A DNA stretch of 64,000 nt from Mangifera indica (taxonomy: Eukaryota; Streptophyta; Magnoliopsida; Sapindales; Anacardiaceae): the NCBI RefSeq assembly GCF_011075055.1, contig NC_058152.1, forward strand, positions 1,860,001-1,924,000, read 5' to 3'. Both the position numbers and the translations under genes were made by a program. This document shows positions 37,938 through 49,937 of the stretch, piece by piece. The notes under the pieces are model-generated. The model was not told where the DNA came from and made no database searches. It was given only the letters and a program-made list of their open reading frames with translations. The stretch's first letter is position 1, and each line of letters begins with the position of its first letter.

Positions 37938-40032
37938 ATGGCGTTTAAGAGGACGTTGGCCGATCGGCTTTTCAGCCTTTCGAGAATCTCAACGCAGGCG
38001 TTGAGGAATTTCGGCATTTCGTCCACATCAGCAACCACGCGAATTTATCAAACAGCAGCGAAATCTGACATTGCTCAGGATCCCGGAGATAGTGGAATCT
38101 TCCGGAGGTTTCTCCACAAGAGAGCCATTCTTCAAATATCGCGGATTGGAGGGGAGAGTCTGGTTGAGAAATTGAAAACCATCGACATTGCCAAAGATAG
38201 GATAAGACTCGACGGTTTGAGTCCGCCGCCGAGTTTGGAGACGGAGAAGGAGGATAAGTTGTCTGTGAAGGACGTTAGGAAGGTTGTTAAAGCGTTTCAG
38301 ATGGAAGTCATGAAAGAGAAACTGAGAACGATCAAGAAGCCTTGGATACCGTATTCGGAGTTTGTTCGTGTCTGCGAAGAGGCCGTTTCGGATCCGAATG
38401 AGGGATTGCAGCTTGCAAAATTGCTTGACGAATCAGGAAACGTCATCGTATTGGGAAATATTGTATATCTTAGACCTGAACAGGTAATTTTCATTCCATC
38501 CATTCATTGTTTCTATTGATTATCATTATTTGTTTATTTTCTTAACGGTTACAGTCTTACAGATAAGGTTAAACATTAGGCTGCATGGTCCCAAGGAATT
38601 AGGTTTTGGAATTAAAAAATATTTTTATTAAATTTAAAATTGGGTGGTTAAGAGAACTGATATTTTTTTTTGTGGTTATTTTTTGTTTTGTGTTTTGTTT
38701 TCTTTCACAGGCCAGATCTTAAACGTGAAAAGGGTTCCAAGTTAGGTGTTGAAGTGCCCAGATTGGGGAAGGTTTTGGGCTATTTCCCTTGCCTTTCCCC
38801 TGTTTTCGGTATCGATCATTGACACTTTGAAAATAAAAAATTCAAAAGAAAGTATCGGTTTTAAACAGGATTGACACGACAAAGCAAATTTCGGTTTTGC
38901 TGGGCTTTACAATTTTCCATTTCTCGAAAAAGTTTCTTCCTTTTAATAAATCAATCTAGATTATTTTCAAATAGATGTAAGAACATAATTATGTCCATCT
39001 CACTTTTGGGTTTTATGATTTGGGAAAAATTTCCAAACTCCCTGATTTATGAACATGTTTGACTTGTGAGAAACGGATAATTACATTACACACAGAAGAG
39101 CTTAATATTTTTGGTTTCTGTGTCTCGGTTTTATCAATTCAACCAATATAAGTGAGACCCATATAGAAGAAAATTCTTTCCAATTTTTCTTGTGATTGAT
39201 TGCTGTCCTCTGTTTTGGTAAGGTTGGGTTGAGTATATGTGCTTGGCTTTTTATTTTGTGTGAAGGGTCCAAATTGTTAACTAGGACTCTGGGGCTTTGA
39301 TATCTACCTCCTCTTCTTGTCCATGTTTGTTCTTGAGTGGTGTAAGTCAGCTTGTACCTGCCCAGATAAATTCCCAGAACAAGAACCAAGAGAGCCCTTT
39401 CCCCTAGACGTTTGCTGACAAATCTTTTATTATTTGATCAATTTCGGTTGGAGTTTTAATCCAATATTACTGCCTGCCTGTATACACACATACATATAAC
39501 AAAGAGTAGCATAATTAATATATGAAAGAGAAAAGTTACCCAGAAGTGCATTTTTTCCGTTTTCTGATTACAGGTAGCTGAAGCAATTGAGGGTCTAGTT
39601 CATCTATCAGAGGCCAACCCAAATGACCCAAGAAGAAAGGAACTTGAAGAGTTGCAGAAGCAGAAAGCCGCAATAGACCAAAAAGCAGACTCCCTGGTTC
39701 GCCGTGAACTGTGGCTGGGACTTGCCTACTTGGTAGTCCAAACAACAGCATTCATGAGGCTCACATTTTGGGAACTCACATGGGATGTGATGGAGCCTAT
39801 TTGTTTCTACGTTACTTCCATCTACTTCATGGGTGGCTATGCATTCTTTCTCAGAACATCCAAAGAGCCTTCCTTTGAAGGCTTTTACCAGAGCCGGTTC
39901 ACCGCCAAGCAGAAAAAACTATTCAAGCTTCATAACTTTGATGTTGAAAGGTACAATGAGCTGCAAAAAATTTTCCATCCGCAGTCACCATCTTCAGTAC
40001 AAGCCTCATTTGAACACCAGAAGATGAGGTGA
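37938..40032 (+). CDS. Mitochondrial calcium uniporter (MCU)
   Basis: Two exons, 37938-38483 and 39574-40032, joined in phase 0, give 334 residues. The protein forms the pore for Ca2+ entry across the inner mitochondrial membrane. The N-terminus is rich in Arg and Ser and poor in acids (MAFKRTLADRLFSLSR), as in a mitochondrial targeting peptide. A matrix domain follows, with coiled-coil helices near 200-222 (RRKELEELQKQKAAID). Then comes TM1 (about 226-246), the pore loop with the plant form of the DIME signature 'WDVMEP' at 252-257, and TM2 (258-276, 'YFMGGYAFF'). The start is the ATG in TCAATGGC. The frame extends upstream only from a TTG and is not similar to the family there. The 1.09-kb intron has no exon that I can see. 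Everything appears intact. Confidence 0.94.
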
Positions 40033-40789
40033 AAAAAAAAGGCCTAGACATAAAGAACTGACAATTTTGTTTAACCCATACGTATAATAACTTGTGGGTG
40101 CGGCTGTGTGTAACCCTATTGCTGAGTTTTCTTTTCCCTTTTTTCTGAAAATTTGACATTTATGGACTTATGACATTTCTAGGGTTATCAATTTACATTC
40201 ATAATTAACTCATAACAACTTTTATCTTGTTTTTGGCAAGAAACCAAGTCTTTTATGTTTAGAGAAGAATTCACAGGCTATAGTGGAAGAGAAAAACGTT
40301 TAATTTTCGAAGTAATCTCAGATACAGGCCAAGTTCATCACATGTCAACTGGGGAGTAGTGAACTAGGGAAGGTCTTCAACAAAGTGGAGTCCCTTTTGG
40401 AAGTTGTTCAGGACATTAACAGATGGTTTCCAAGTGCAGTCGTCCTCGATGGGGACTGACACTGTTACTCCTACTCTTCATCGCTACAAATTAGGAAGTG
40501 TCCTGGAAGATGAGAATTGTAAACAGTGCTGATGCTAATTTATTTTTAATCGTAAAGCACAACTTAATCCAAAATTTGAACCCCAATAGGGGTGCTACTG
40601 CTACCCACCGACTTAATCAGACACTCACCAGAAGAATCTTTAATTAAATTAGAGCGACTTAAATTGACCAGTTTCAGATCTAGATATATCCATTGCATTT
40701 GTTTGCACCCAGCTCCAGTTCATTTGCCACATAAGGCTGATGCCACTCCCATCTAAGATTGGTTGACAACAATATTATACTTTACTTAT

Positions 40790-40930
40790 TTTGAAAATAT
40801 ATTTTTATGTATTATTATATAATTAAATATTATTCTATTTTTAATTAAAAATAATTTAATTACATGATGACACATATAAATATGTATCTATTTATGTATT
40901 TAAAATAGGTATACATGAATTTATTATTTA
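40790..40930. repeat. Family X repeat, copy
   Basis: The core 'ctatttttaattaaaaataa' is itself nearly palindromic, with 'tacatgatgacacatataaa' following and 'aaaataggtatacatgaatt' at the end. It matches the copies at 51.7 and 63.0 kb. Confidence 0.5.
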
Positions 40931-40984
40931 AAACTTTTATCATATTAAAAATATTTTAATGCAATAAGTGATTAAAATTACAAT

Positions 40985-41230
40985 GCAGGCCAAACCCAGT
41001 TCTGAAAACTAGGCTTGGGCTAACGTTGGATTTAATTTGGGCCACACTTGAACAAAAGTCAATTTAATACAAACTCTACTTAAAAAACTATTTAATTTTG
41101 AATTCAATTAAAGTCGAGTTTAAATTCAAATATATTAAATTAACTTAAATTTGACACATCTATGAAAATAAACCCAACATTTAGAATGAACTTGACTTAT
41201 TCATATTAATTGTGATTTTAGCTCAAACAA
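40985..41230. repeat. Dispersed repeat family F, diverged copy
   Basis: Words such as 'gaattcaattaaagtcgag', 'aaattcaaatatatta' and 'aacttaaatttgacacat' repeat the F-family pattern. It lies directly after a family-X copy. Confidence 0.4.
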
Positions 41231-41729
41231 TCAAATCCAACCTACTCAAGGCTTGGGTCTTTCCATCCCTAGCCAGCATTGGAGAGGCGGGATTTGTCAC
41301 CATAATTGTGTAATTTGATGTCTCTTCCTCTCTGCCAATCAATCTAAAGGTGTAATTTCATGTCACTTTCTTTCTATTTCAATTGTTTTTGGCAATAAAA
41401 GTTCATGTCCTACAATATCAATATCAATATTTTTCAGGCAAAATATATGTGAAAATTTTAGGTCCAGAATGCAGTTGATCAAAAGCAATGAAAATGAAAA
41501 CCAATATGCTATTTTCCAAGGCAAATCAGAGAGTAAGACATTGGTAGTGAGCCACCAAGCAAACCAATCTTCCAACAAAGAGATCTGTCCAGTTTAAATT
41601 CAATCAAATCCCTGGGACTTTCAATAACAAGATTACAAAAGAACAATCATTTCGAGTCTTCTTTGTTTTTGTAATTGAAATGAATCATGACAATTTCCTA
41701 AGACCTTTTGATGGAGAGTAATATATATA

Positions 41730-41960
41730 TTGTGTGCACAAGATACCATTGGAACTAAAATGTTAGACCGATAATTAGAGGAATCCCTTCACATTGATTA
41801 TCCCATGTGAGGACTTGAACCCTAATAGCTTTGATATCATATGTGTGCAAGATACCATTAGAGTTAAAAACTTAAGTTGATAATTAAAGAAATCTCTTAA
41901 TACCTCATGCATTCTTGGAACGAACTAGATAGTCTTCACATTTGTTGTCTCGTGTGAGGG
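41730..41960. repeat. Imperfect tandem repeat of about 110 bp
   Basis: Two units each carry 'caagataccatt', 'gataattagaggaatc' or 'gataattaaagaaatc', 'cttcaca' and a TGTGAGG block. The first starts near 41735 and the second near 41843. The origin is unknown. 'gatatcatatgtgtgcaaga' is the type of wording often seen in worn plant retroelements. Confidence 0.5.
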
Positions 41961-43990
41961 CCACAGAATTATTTGGGAAACACATAGATAGATTAGATTG
42001 CATTACCGTACCTTGAAATAAAGCTATGAACTATAAAACTTTACTTTATTGATGAAGAAAAAGATGTAGAAAACTGTGAAAACAAATGGCACGGCAGATT
42101 TTTTGCTTGGTGGGGGAGGAAGAAGAGAGTTGGGATATGCTTATTTTAATGAAAGTTTGGTTTCAGTCAATTTATTACTTCATTTGATATAATGTTGAAA
42201 AGCACAGCAGAACGAAAACAAAACCTGAGACAAATGGCCCGGCCATCATTGTTCTAGTAAAGACTTTTGTGTGTCTTAGTTCTGCCCATTTACTTATATG
42301 GACCCAAATAGAATGATAGGCAGATTTTTCATTTCCTTATAAATTGTACTGCAGAAGTGTGATCGCGCTTTCAGGATTAAATCAATTATTAATTTCACAA
42401 TTATTATAGTAATAATTCCAAAGTTTAATTTTGATATGAGGCTTAACAATCATGAGCTGAGTCCTGGAAGCATGATTCTTTTACAGATAAGTCTCATTCA
42501 TAGTGACGAGTCTTCATAACTCCTGATACAGTAGAAACACAGTGCTAGACAAAGTGTCTTGACTCTCTCAAATTGGTCAGATCTCTCACTCTTCACTACG
42601 TAAATTGGAACTTGAAATATGTAATGCTTGGCGGAAGGGTCTTGCAAAAATCTAGGGGGATGAGCCTGGTATGGCAGGCAGGCTACTGTAGCTGTTGTTT
42701 TATTTTGGCCAAAAGACTATTTTCCATATTTATGTCATTTTTCAAATATTTAAATAAAAAACATATTATAAGGTTTTAATATTATTTTTTTTAAACTTAT
42801 CAAGGGTAGATGTATATTTTTCTTACCTTATTTATGAAATTATCATATTAACCTTATATATTTTGAAAATATAATATAGTTTTAATTGTTTGTAATATAA
42901 CATTTACATTAATTTATTGTATTTTTAAGGTGTAATTGTCAATTTTGAAATTATTGAAGAGTATTTTTGAAAATTTAAAAATTTTAAAAGTACCTTCAAA
43001 CTTTTTTCAACTTTCAAAAACCCCCTTAACAATTTTATTAACATCCCTAATATTATCAAAAATTATAATTATTTTGAACATAAGATTATACGTTATTGAC
43101 ATCCCTATCTATTTTTGCATCAATAATTTTTTAATTGAAACTAATATAAATTAGAGTGCAAATTTATTTAATAAAATTTGGAGAGTAAAATGTTATTTAG
43201 ATTGATTTTTTTTTGTGTCTTTTCAATAATTTTATTGAAAATAAATTTAATAAAATTTATTAAAAAACTTAATAGGTAGGTAGGAAATTGGTTTTTTTAA
43301 ATTTAAGCAATAGGAATGTGTAATTTCTTAAACTTTAGCTGGAACTTGTCACTTGGGGTTTTACTTTTCTTTATTTTGACCACCAACCATTGTCTCCTTC
43401 ACTCCACTCTTGCAAAGCCAACTTGCCTCTTAAAAATATTCCCATGGGTATATGCCTTTTGGAACCTTAAGAAGATCCTCTAGCCCACAATATCACCATT
43501 GACAACTACATTTTAACACTAATTGAACAAGATTATCTTTTATTGGCTGAGACATTAATTTGGTTTCCACTCAAATGAACTAAATAATAAACTTAATTCA
43601 ACCAAATTCAATTCTTAGTTTACACATTTTCTATTCCCATCATCAATCAATATCATCTTTTCTTGTATTTTATTTTTCCACCCAAGACAAATTCTTTTTT
43701 ACATAATTTCGTTCGACCGAGTAATATTATAAATTACGTGATTATGACATGAGAGAGAAATTGGTTGAATATTAGAATTTTTAAAAGAAAGTTTGAGTTC
43801 AAATTTTTATTATGTTTATGAAACCCTGACTTATATGATAAAGTAGTTGTGGGTCTGGTCGGTGCTATCAATTTGAGCAAGGTTCCCTGGTTTTCAAAAA
43901 AAATTAACAATAATATTATCTAATCATGAACTATTATTTCAGATTGTATATAAAAGTTTTATTGATGTTAATTACATGGTAAAAACAATT

Positions 43991-44842
43991 CTAATTACCT
44001 TTTGGTTTGACAAATTTTCTCTTCTCTAAATGCATCTGAACATAGAACTTCAAAAACAGTAGCAAAATGGCAGCATTCAAGACAGAGTTAAAAACCCAGG
44101 CACCGATTCCATTGCAGCCCCCGTTCTTCATAAAATGCAACAGAAGAACTCCGATATGGCACACCAAATTGCATCCCAAAAGCACCATTTGACAGTTTAT
44201 GACGAAGGGAAAACAGGCGCTTGGTAATCCAATTCCAGTCCAAAATCTGTATCCATAAACAACTGAATATACCAGCGTTGTAAAGAGGATCGCTAAAACC
44301 TGAAATGACTGAGAAAACTCCAGCCAGAGGAAGGAGGTGAAGGTTAAAATTGAATTGTAAAATAGCTGGAAGAAGACAAGTTTACGACGTCGTAGGATGG
44401 TGAAGAAAGTTCGCCACATGTGGATGAAGCGAGAGAGGTAGAAAATATAAGACCAAAAGAAGACCCGCCCGGACGGGCGTGTGCCAAGAGGGAAGCAAAG
44501 GAGCCACTGAAATGGGGTCGTTTTACTGCGGCGCCAAAACCAGCGAGTTTCCCGTATTTCGGAGGCGGTTGAGAGGAGGATTCCCGCGAAAATGGTGGCG
44601 GAGATGAAGGACATGGAGAGGCTGTGGAGAACCGGGATTGGACCCAGAGAAACGGGACGATCACGCCTGATGAAGAGGGCTAAGAAGAAGTGGAGGAGGA
44701 TGGAGAGGAAGAGATAGAGGGTTATGGAGATGAAGAGGAAGGACCAGGTGGAGCCCCATGATTGGGTGTGGCTCCAACGGAAGTTGATGATTGATGGGTG
44801 TTGGGAGAGATAATAGGTTAAAGTGTTGGCGGTGATCATCAT
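43991..44842 (-). CDS. ELO-family (fatty-acid elongase-like) membrane protein without the histidine box
   Basis: A single-exon, very hydrophobic protein of 283 residues from the tandem Met pair at 44842, where family similarity begins ('LTYYLSQHPSIINFRW'). The open frame runs to an ATG at 45019, but those 59 residues look like translated leader. Landmarks of the ELO/GNS1-SUR4 family are kept: 'LGPIPVLHSLSM', 'FFWSYIFYLSRF', 'FLWLEFSQSFQV', 'VYGYRFW' and a C-terminal 'FNSVLNAAILLLFLKFY'. There are about six or seven membrane segments. Active ELO condensing enzymes have a KxxExxDT-type motif and HxxHH. Here those places read LSRFIHMWRT and QLFYN (residues 159-163), so neither catalytic motif is present. 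It may be a non-catalytic member, and I suspect this is shared by a plant clade with 'elongation of fatty acids protein 3-like' names. The acyl substrate is unknown. Confidence 0.8.
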   Translation of the reverse strand: MMITANTLTYYLSQHPSIINFRWSHTQSWGSTWSFLFISITLYLFLSILLHFFLALFIRRDRPVSLGPIPVLHSLSMSFISATIFAGILLSTASEIRETRWFWRRSKTTPFQWLLCFPLGTRPSGRVFFWSYIFYLSRFIHMWRTFFTILRRRKLVFFQLFYNSILTFTSFLWLEFSQSFQVLAILFTTLVYSVVYGYRFWTGIGLPSACFPFVINCQMVLLGCNLVCHIGVLLLHFMKNGGCNGIGAWVFNSVLNAAILLLFLKFYVQMHLEKRKFVKPKGN

Positions 44843-45069
44843 CGTTGACCGGAGATGATGATCGGAATCATTCAGGTGTTGGTTTAAGACAGCTTCAAGT
44901 TGAGGTTGCAAAAGTGTGGAGTTGGGAGCTGGGGAAAGAAGGGTTGATTGAAGAGTACGTGAATTTTGGTGATTGGTTGAGGTGCGAAATGTTATTTTAA
45001 TACCATCATATCTTTGCATCTTATGATAGTTGATTGTAGGGTTTATGTTGATCCAAAATAATATAATTT

Positions 45070-45165
45070 AGATGTATAAATAATATTATTTTATTTTTAA
45101 TTTAAATTTATATAATTATATGATAATTTATTATTTATATATAAAAAATTAGTATATATAATTTT
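45070..45165. repeat. Family X repeat, copy
   Basis: The core 'attttatttttaatttaaat' is followed by 'tataattatatgataattta'. It lies just upstream of the ELO-like gene, within about 230 bp of its assigned start. Confidence 0.4.
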
Positions 45166-45813
45166 AGTTATCAATAAACAATAATTAAGATGATAATATT
45201 TTTCAAAGTGAAATATGTTAAAATAATAAATTCGCATTTAGACCCATGCATTTGAAGTATCCTATTTTCATGCAAATTACAAGATTTGACAAACAATCGA
45301 TATTTCAAAATGGTGTAATATTATTTGTAAAAACAATCAAAATATAAGTCGAAAAAAATGTCTATTTGGCAGAGCTCCTTTCTATACTATAAATTTTATT
45401 GGACCCATAAATGATATACTGAAAGAATTTTTTGGGTCTTAAGTTTGGAAATGATATTTTTCTTTTTTTCGTTAAAAGTTGAATAGATAATTTTAATGAT
45501 TAAAAAGTAATATAATTAATTTATAAAATATATAAATATTATTATAGATATTAGGATTATAATATCATTTTTAAGACTCTAAAGATGATAGTTTATTATT
45601 TTAACATAATTTTGATGAAAAATGATTTTTTTTTTCATAACTAAATAATTAAATTTATAATAAAAAAATTGGGTATTACAAAATAAATGAGACGATGATA
45701 ACCAACAACTAATAATCAAAATATCATTTTGCTTAACATTGCCAAACCAGAAATTCAAAAAGACTTCAAATCCTAATATGAAAAGAAATTAAATTGTTGA
45801 AATATTTATTATA

Positions 45814-46716
45814 GGTCGAAAGACTTATTCCCACCAAGGTTTAGGGTATTTTCAACTCTTATCTGTTGGATTTTAAAAATTTAAATATTTATTTATCACT
45901 GTATAAAAGTTAACAAAATTAGTTAATTATAAACGTAAAATTATTATTTAACTAATAATATTAAATAATATAAAAGTTTATATCATTTTCTCCTATTAGT
46001 TTGAAAAACTAATAATTTTCTCTTGGAATTAAGTTTAGAAAAGTTATATATTCCCCCTTAGGGTTTCAATTTTTCAGGGTCAATTATCTGACGAACTGTC
46101 AGCTTCTCTATATTCTCTCTCCCTCCCTTAGTGCTTGTTCATTGATTCGTTCAAAGATCAACAAAGAAGATTTCGTTGATCTTAAATCAAGATGATTTAG
46201 TCCAAACCAAGGCATTTTTTGGTGCGGTTCTTTTTTATATCTTCTCATGGCGCTATTGGTTCAGACAAAGGTGTTGCAAGTTTTAGATCTTAAATCAAGA
46301 TTCGTTCTTCATCGATCTTCAGACAAATTGGCATCTGGATGAATTGACACTAGAGACAAGCATCAAAAGCAATGCCAAAGAGGGAGAGATTGAAGGTAGG
46401 GAGAGAGATGTTGGAGAAGTTGATCGTTCACCAAAAAAATTGACCCTACAAAATTGAGACCTTGGGGAGGAGGGGGAGGAATGTAACTTTTCTAAACTTA
46501 ATTTTAGAGAAAATTATTATTTTTTCAAACTAATAAGAGAAAATAATATAAACTTTTATATTTTTTAATATTATTAATTAAATAATGATTTTACCTTTAT
46601 AATTAATTAATTCTGTTAACTTTAACTATTGATAAATGGATGTTTAGATTTTCAAAATTTAATATGTGGGAGTTTGAAAATGTACTAAACCTTGAGTGGG
46701 ATTAAGTCCTTTGGCC
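45814..46716. mobile_element. Non-autonomous Mutator-type (MULE) foldback element with 9-bp TSD
   Basis: A 903-bp element with long terminal inverted repeats of about 320 bp (left 45814-46130, right 46395-46716). It is flanked on both sides by the same nine bases, TTTATTATA (45805-45813 and 46717-46725). The left end reads GGTCGAAAGACTTATTCCCA and the right end, in reverse, GGCCAAAGGACTTAATCCCA. Further blocks match in order: 'caaggttta', 'ttaattataaa', 'gtttgaaaaa', 'attaagtttagaaaagtta' and 'cttctc'. A 9-bp duplication with long terminal repeats is the hallmark of Mutator-like elements. No transposase is present. The loop (46131-46394) holds 'gatcttaaatcaagat' twice (46178 and 46286). Left and right arms differ at roughly one site in six, so it is not a recent insertion. 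Confidence 0.85.
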
Positions 46717-46725
46717 TTTATTATA

Positions 46726-49242
46726 TGCATTGAAGAAGTTAGGTAATAGGCATGTACATAACATTAAAGTAGTGTAAGATTTTGAAATTGTAAGTATTGA
46801 TTGCATCCTCTATTATATGGAGACAAAAAACAATTTGTTCTTGTGTCGTTCGCTATGACCAATCTGATCTCAGAACTATACAATCTGCAGAAGCTCCAAT
46901 ATAGTACGACTCCCACGCATTTGAAGCCACACAATTTATTTTTTCAGGATGAGGACGATGAATTTTTGTTAATTCCCCACTTGATGTCACATTTAGGTTG
47001 ATTGTCTTCTGTTATGTCACATTTTGATCATTCAGAACCACATACGATTGGAGATTACCTGCAAGGGATTCAGATATTAGTAATTAAATATATAAAGCTT
47101 GTGGCTAAATGTAGCCAACCCTGGAGAATAGAAAACGTACTTGACATCACGGCACGGCGGTTCCTTAATTAATTTATGCCTATTGACGGCAATTATAACC
47201 TATCCCATCTTATTATTAATTGAGATTTTGGTGTAATACTTGTAGGGAAATCTCATGTCAAAAAATACAAAAGAATTGTTGGGTTTATTGTATATCTTAC
47301 ATCATTTCAGAATAAAAAGATTAAATTCTTTAAACTATCGAGATGTATTATAATTTACAATCCTATATCACTATTGATCCTAGTCTAATATTGGGTGTAA
47401 ATGGTTTTATTGATTTCGTCAAGAGGTATATCCCACGTCACTATTGGACCAGGACCAATATACTGCTAATACTGGATATTCCGAGAGTTGGACAGAATAA
47501 GGTAACAACAAAATACGTTGTAATTGTTGAGAAAGGAGCGTCTTCCCCTGAACCTGAAAGACAGTTTGGAAGCTTGAATATTGTCTGGTTTCGATGATTA
47601 CAATGTGAATTGTGAAATGGTGCAGGATTTTATTCCCTTCCTTGTGGTTTAGCTAGCAATTCAAGATAATGTATTAACCGATAGGAACTTCCGTTTCATC
47701 TTTCTAGTTGATGAAGACAGATGTTTGATGAAATGCCAAGCCAAATAAATTGGGGAAATGGGAAATGTGAACTTCATGTCCCTTTCCGTACAAATTGCTG
47801 CTTATCTTCAACATCGTATGGACTTCCACAATTATAGTTGTCGGCCATATGAACACTAATATTGAATTAACAACTCAACTACCTGTTACTTACAACTAAA
47901 ATTATATCTATTTTTATATTATGAGATATCATATGAGTATCTAATTTAATATTTAAAATTAGATGTATAAGGTTAGGGGTGAATATAAATTGAGTTAAGT
48001 CTGAACATTCCTTAGCTCTAATTCAGTTCAAATGAAAAATAGGTTGACTTGACTTTAATGAGTCAAGATTAAGGATGATTTGAGTTCAGTTTGAATAAAA
48101 ATAGTTCGATTTGATTTTGGTTTGATTTTGACTAGAGTTTATGGTTTGGATTTGTAGATGGATTCATAATTCAAATTCGTGACTCATTAATAAAATGATG
48201 TTATTTTATCTAATAATAGATAAAATGATGTTATTTTAATAATTGTTTAATATAACTCAAATCGAACTATAAACTAAGTTTGAATCAAATTGAACTATTT
48301 ATCCAATTCGGTTTCAAAATGAGCAAAACCCCTTAACTTAAATTCATTTTAAATTTCAGCCAAATGAATTTAAGCTGAGTAAAACCAAACCAAACCGACC
48401 TTCAAGTTTGTGCTAATGTAGTTCGGTTCAACCAAGCACATAATATTGCTCCATTCATTCCTCCCAATACAACTTAAATGGTCTCTTTTCATCAGCTGTT
48501 TAGACCCAATTCAGATATCTGCTTCGCAGTTTGCACACTGAAGCCCAATATTAGATTGGCTCCATTTCACATTGTTGGAAGTCCGATGAGCATGGGATCC
48601 AAAGCGATAGAAGAGCAAAATCCAGCCGGGCCGCATCACAAAACATAAAACAGAAGGAAGGAACAAATACAAACAGTATGATAAACCAGATCAACCTCGA
48701 GTCCAGCCAGGAATCCTCCATGCATGCACGTTATTATGTTTTCTTTGATTTTCTCATTTATTGCTGCTACTTGTCCTTGGTAGACCCCCTCCAAATTTTT
48801 ACTCCATTACTAGGTCAATTCTCTTTTCTAATTTCTACGATTTATTTTTCGTATTTTTTGCTTGTAAATTTAATAATTTCTGTTTCATGTTGATTTTAAT
48901 TGTTTTATATGCTGGTTTTGTGTGAATTATGCTTAGATTTTCAAGGGTCTGAAGTAGTTGTGTTTGATGTTTAAGGGTTAAGAGATGGCGACTTGATTTG
49001 GCATTTTTTAGTGAATGAAGTTGGTTAATTTGATATCACATGGAAGCACAACTTGATGTTATAAAATTTCTACTCTCTGACTTTATGAGCGTTAAGTTTG
49101 GAATAGTAAAACTACTTTATATATTGTTGTTGTTCTTTATGATGGATTCGATTATGTTCTAGAATTTGTTCAATCTATGACTTGGTCTGAGTTTTTATTT
49201 TTGAAAATGTAGAAAGTTGCTATTTGGTGTGGACTTAAGACA
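46726..49242. other. Gene-free intergenic DNA
   Basis: No exon is recognised. Frames at 46801-47001 and 47343-47597 have no family resemblance that I know. A family-F repeat lies at 47960-48420. Bases 48580-48690 may be the untranslated first exon of the RING gene, since a TGTAG acceptor lies at about 49212. Confidence 0.45.
47960..48420. repeat. Dispersed repeat family F, copy
   Basis: Words such as 'aaattgagttaagtctgaac', 'gatttgagttcagtttgaat', 'ttgattttggtttgattttg' and 'aagtttgaatcaaattgaac' repeat in both orientations. It contains a short tandem 'gataaaatgatgttatttta'. Confidence 0.5.
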
Positions 49243-49937
49243 ATGGCAAGTGCTTCGGGGGAATCAACAAGCATGCTGACCCACAGCCCATCTTGCTCGG
49301 CCAAAAATGCTAATGATGCTGGTGATTTTGAGTGCAATATCTGTTTGGAATTAGCTCAAGACCCCATTGTTACCCTTTGTGGCCACCTCAATTGTTGGCC
49401 TTGCCTGTACAGATGGCTACACCATCAGTCACACTTCCATGAGTGCCCAGTTTGCAAGGCCATCATACAAGAGGGAAAGTTGGTTCCTCTTTATGGTAGG
49501 GGCAAATCTCTAACAGACCCCCGATCAAAATCTTATCTTGGCATTGATGTCCCTGGTCGTCCATCTGGGCAAAGGCCTGAAACAGCGTCTCCCCCAGAAG
49601 CCAGTAACTTCATCAATTATGGATTTGGATTGATGGGAGGATTTGTACCCGTGGCAATTGCAAGGATCGGGAACTTCACCTTGGGTATTGGTGGTTTATT
49701 TCGTCATTACTAAATATTCAATTTCAAGGGTTCACTGATCCCACAGTTTATGGGACAATTGCTGGTTTTCCCTATGGTGTTAATGCGTTTCAAGGTGGAA
49801 TTGATTACGGTTTAGCCCATGGTGGCCATGATCTTGGTTTACCCCAGCCAACTCGTGGGCACCAAGCTGACCATGTTTTAAAGAATCTTCTTTTGCTGAT
49901 TGGTCTCTTTGTGCTGCTTGCTCTAATTTGGTGGTAA
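49243..49937 (+). pseudogene. RMA/RNF5-like RING E3 ubiquitin ligase, one-base frameshift
   Basis: A membrane-anchored RING E3 of the ER, whose plant relatives (RMA) take part in ER-associated degradation. The first frame starts at ATG 49243. It has an N-terminal C3HC4 RING with Cys/His at residues 31, 34, 46, 48, 51, 54, 68 and 71 (CNICLE...CGHLNCWPCLYRW...CPVCK), then 'LVPLYGRG' and 'FGLMGGFVP', typical of RMA. It stops at 49713. Starting near 49704 and one frame over, the rest is conserved: 'TDPTVYGTIAGFPYG', 'QADHVLKN' and the tail anchor 'LLLLIGLFVLLALIWW' to TAA at 49937. One base, probably a C of a CC pair, is missing in TTTCGTC at 49700-49706. Restored length would be about 231 residues. 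Without the shift the ligase would lose its membrane anchor. An assembly error is likely. Confidence 0.88.

Larger units (their letters stand above)
40033..43990. other. Gene-free intergenic DNA with several repeats
   Basis: The start is 3' untranslated sequence of the MCU gene. Family-X and family-F copies lie at 40790-41230, and an imperfect tandem repeat at 41730-41960. At 42707 'ggccaaaagactattttcc' resembles the end of the Mutator-type element at 45.8 kb, but no partner end is found. Frames at 42573-43154 show no family resemblance. Confidence 0.45.

Noticed and set aside
41730..41960. tRNA-like phrases near the tandem repeat
   Set aside because: No cloverleaf can be drawn and the A and B boxes are absent.
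44843..45019. 59-residue N-terminal extension of the ELO-like protein
   Set aside because: It does start with ATG and has no stop, but it is polar, lacks family similarity, and the known family start matches the Met pair at 44842. Kept as possible, not annotated.
47343..47597. 84-codon frame as a gene
   Set aside because: No recognised domain, no splice or promoter context, and normal for chance frames of this size.
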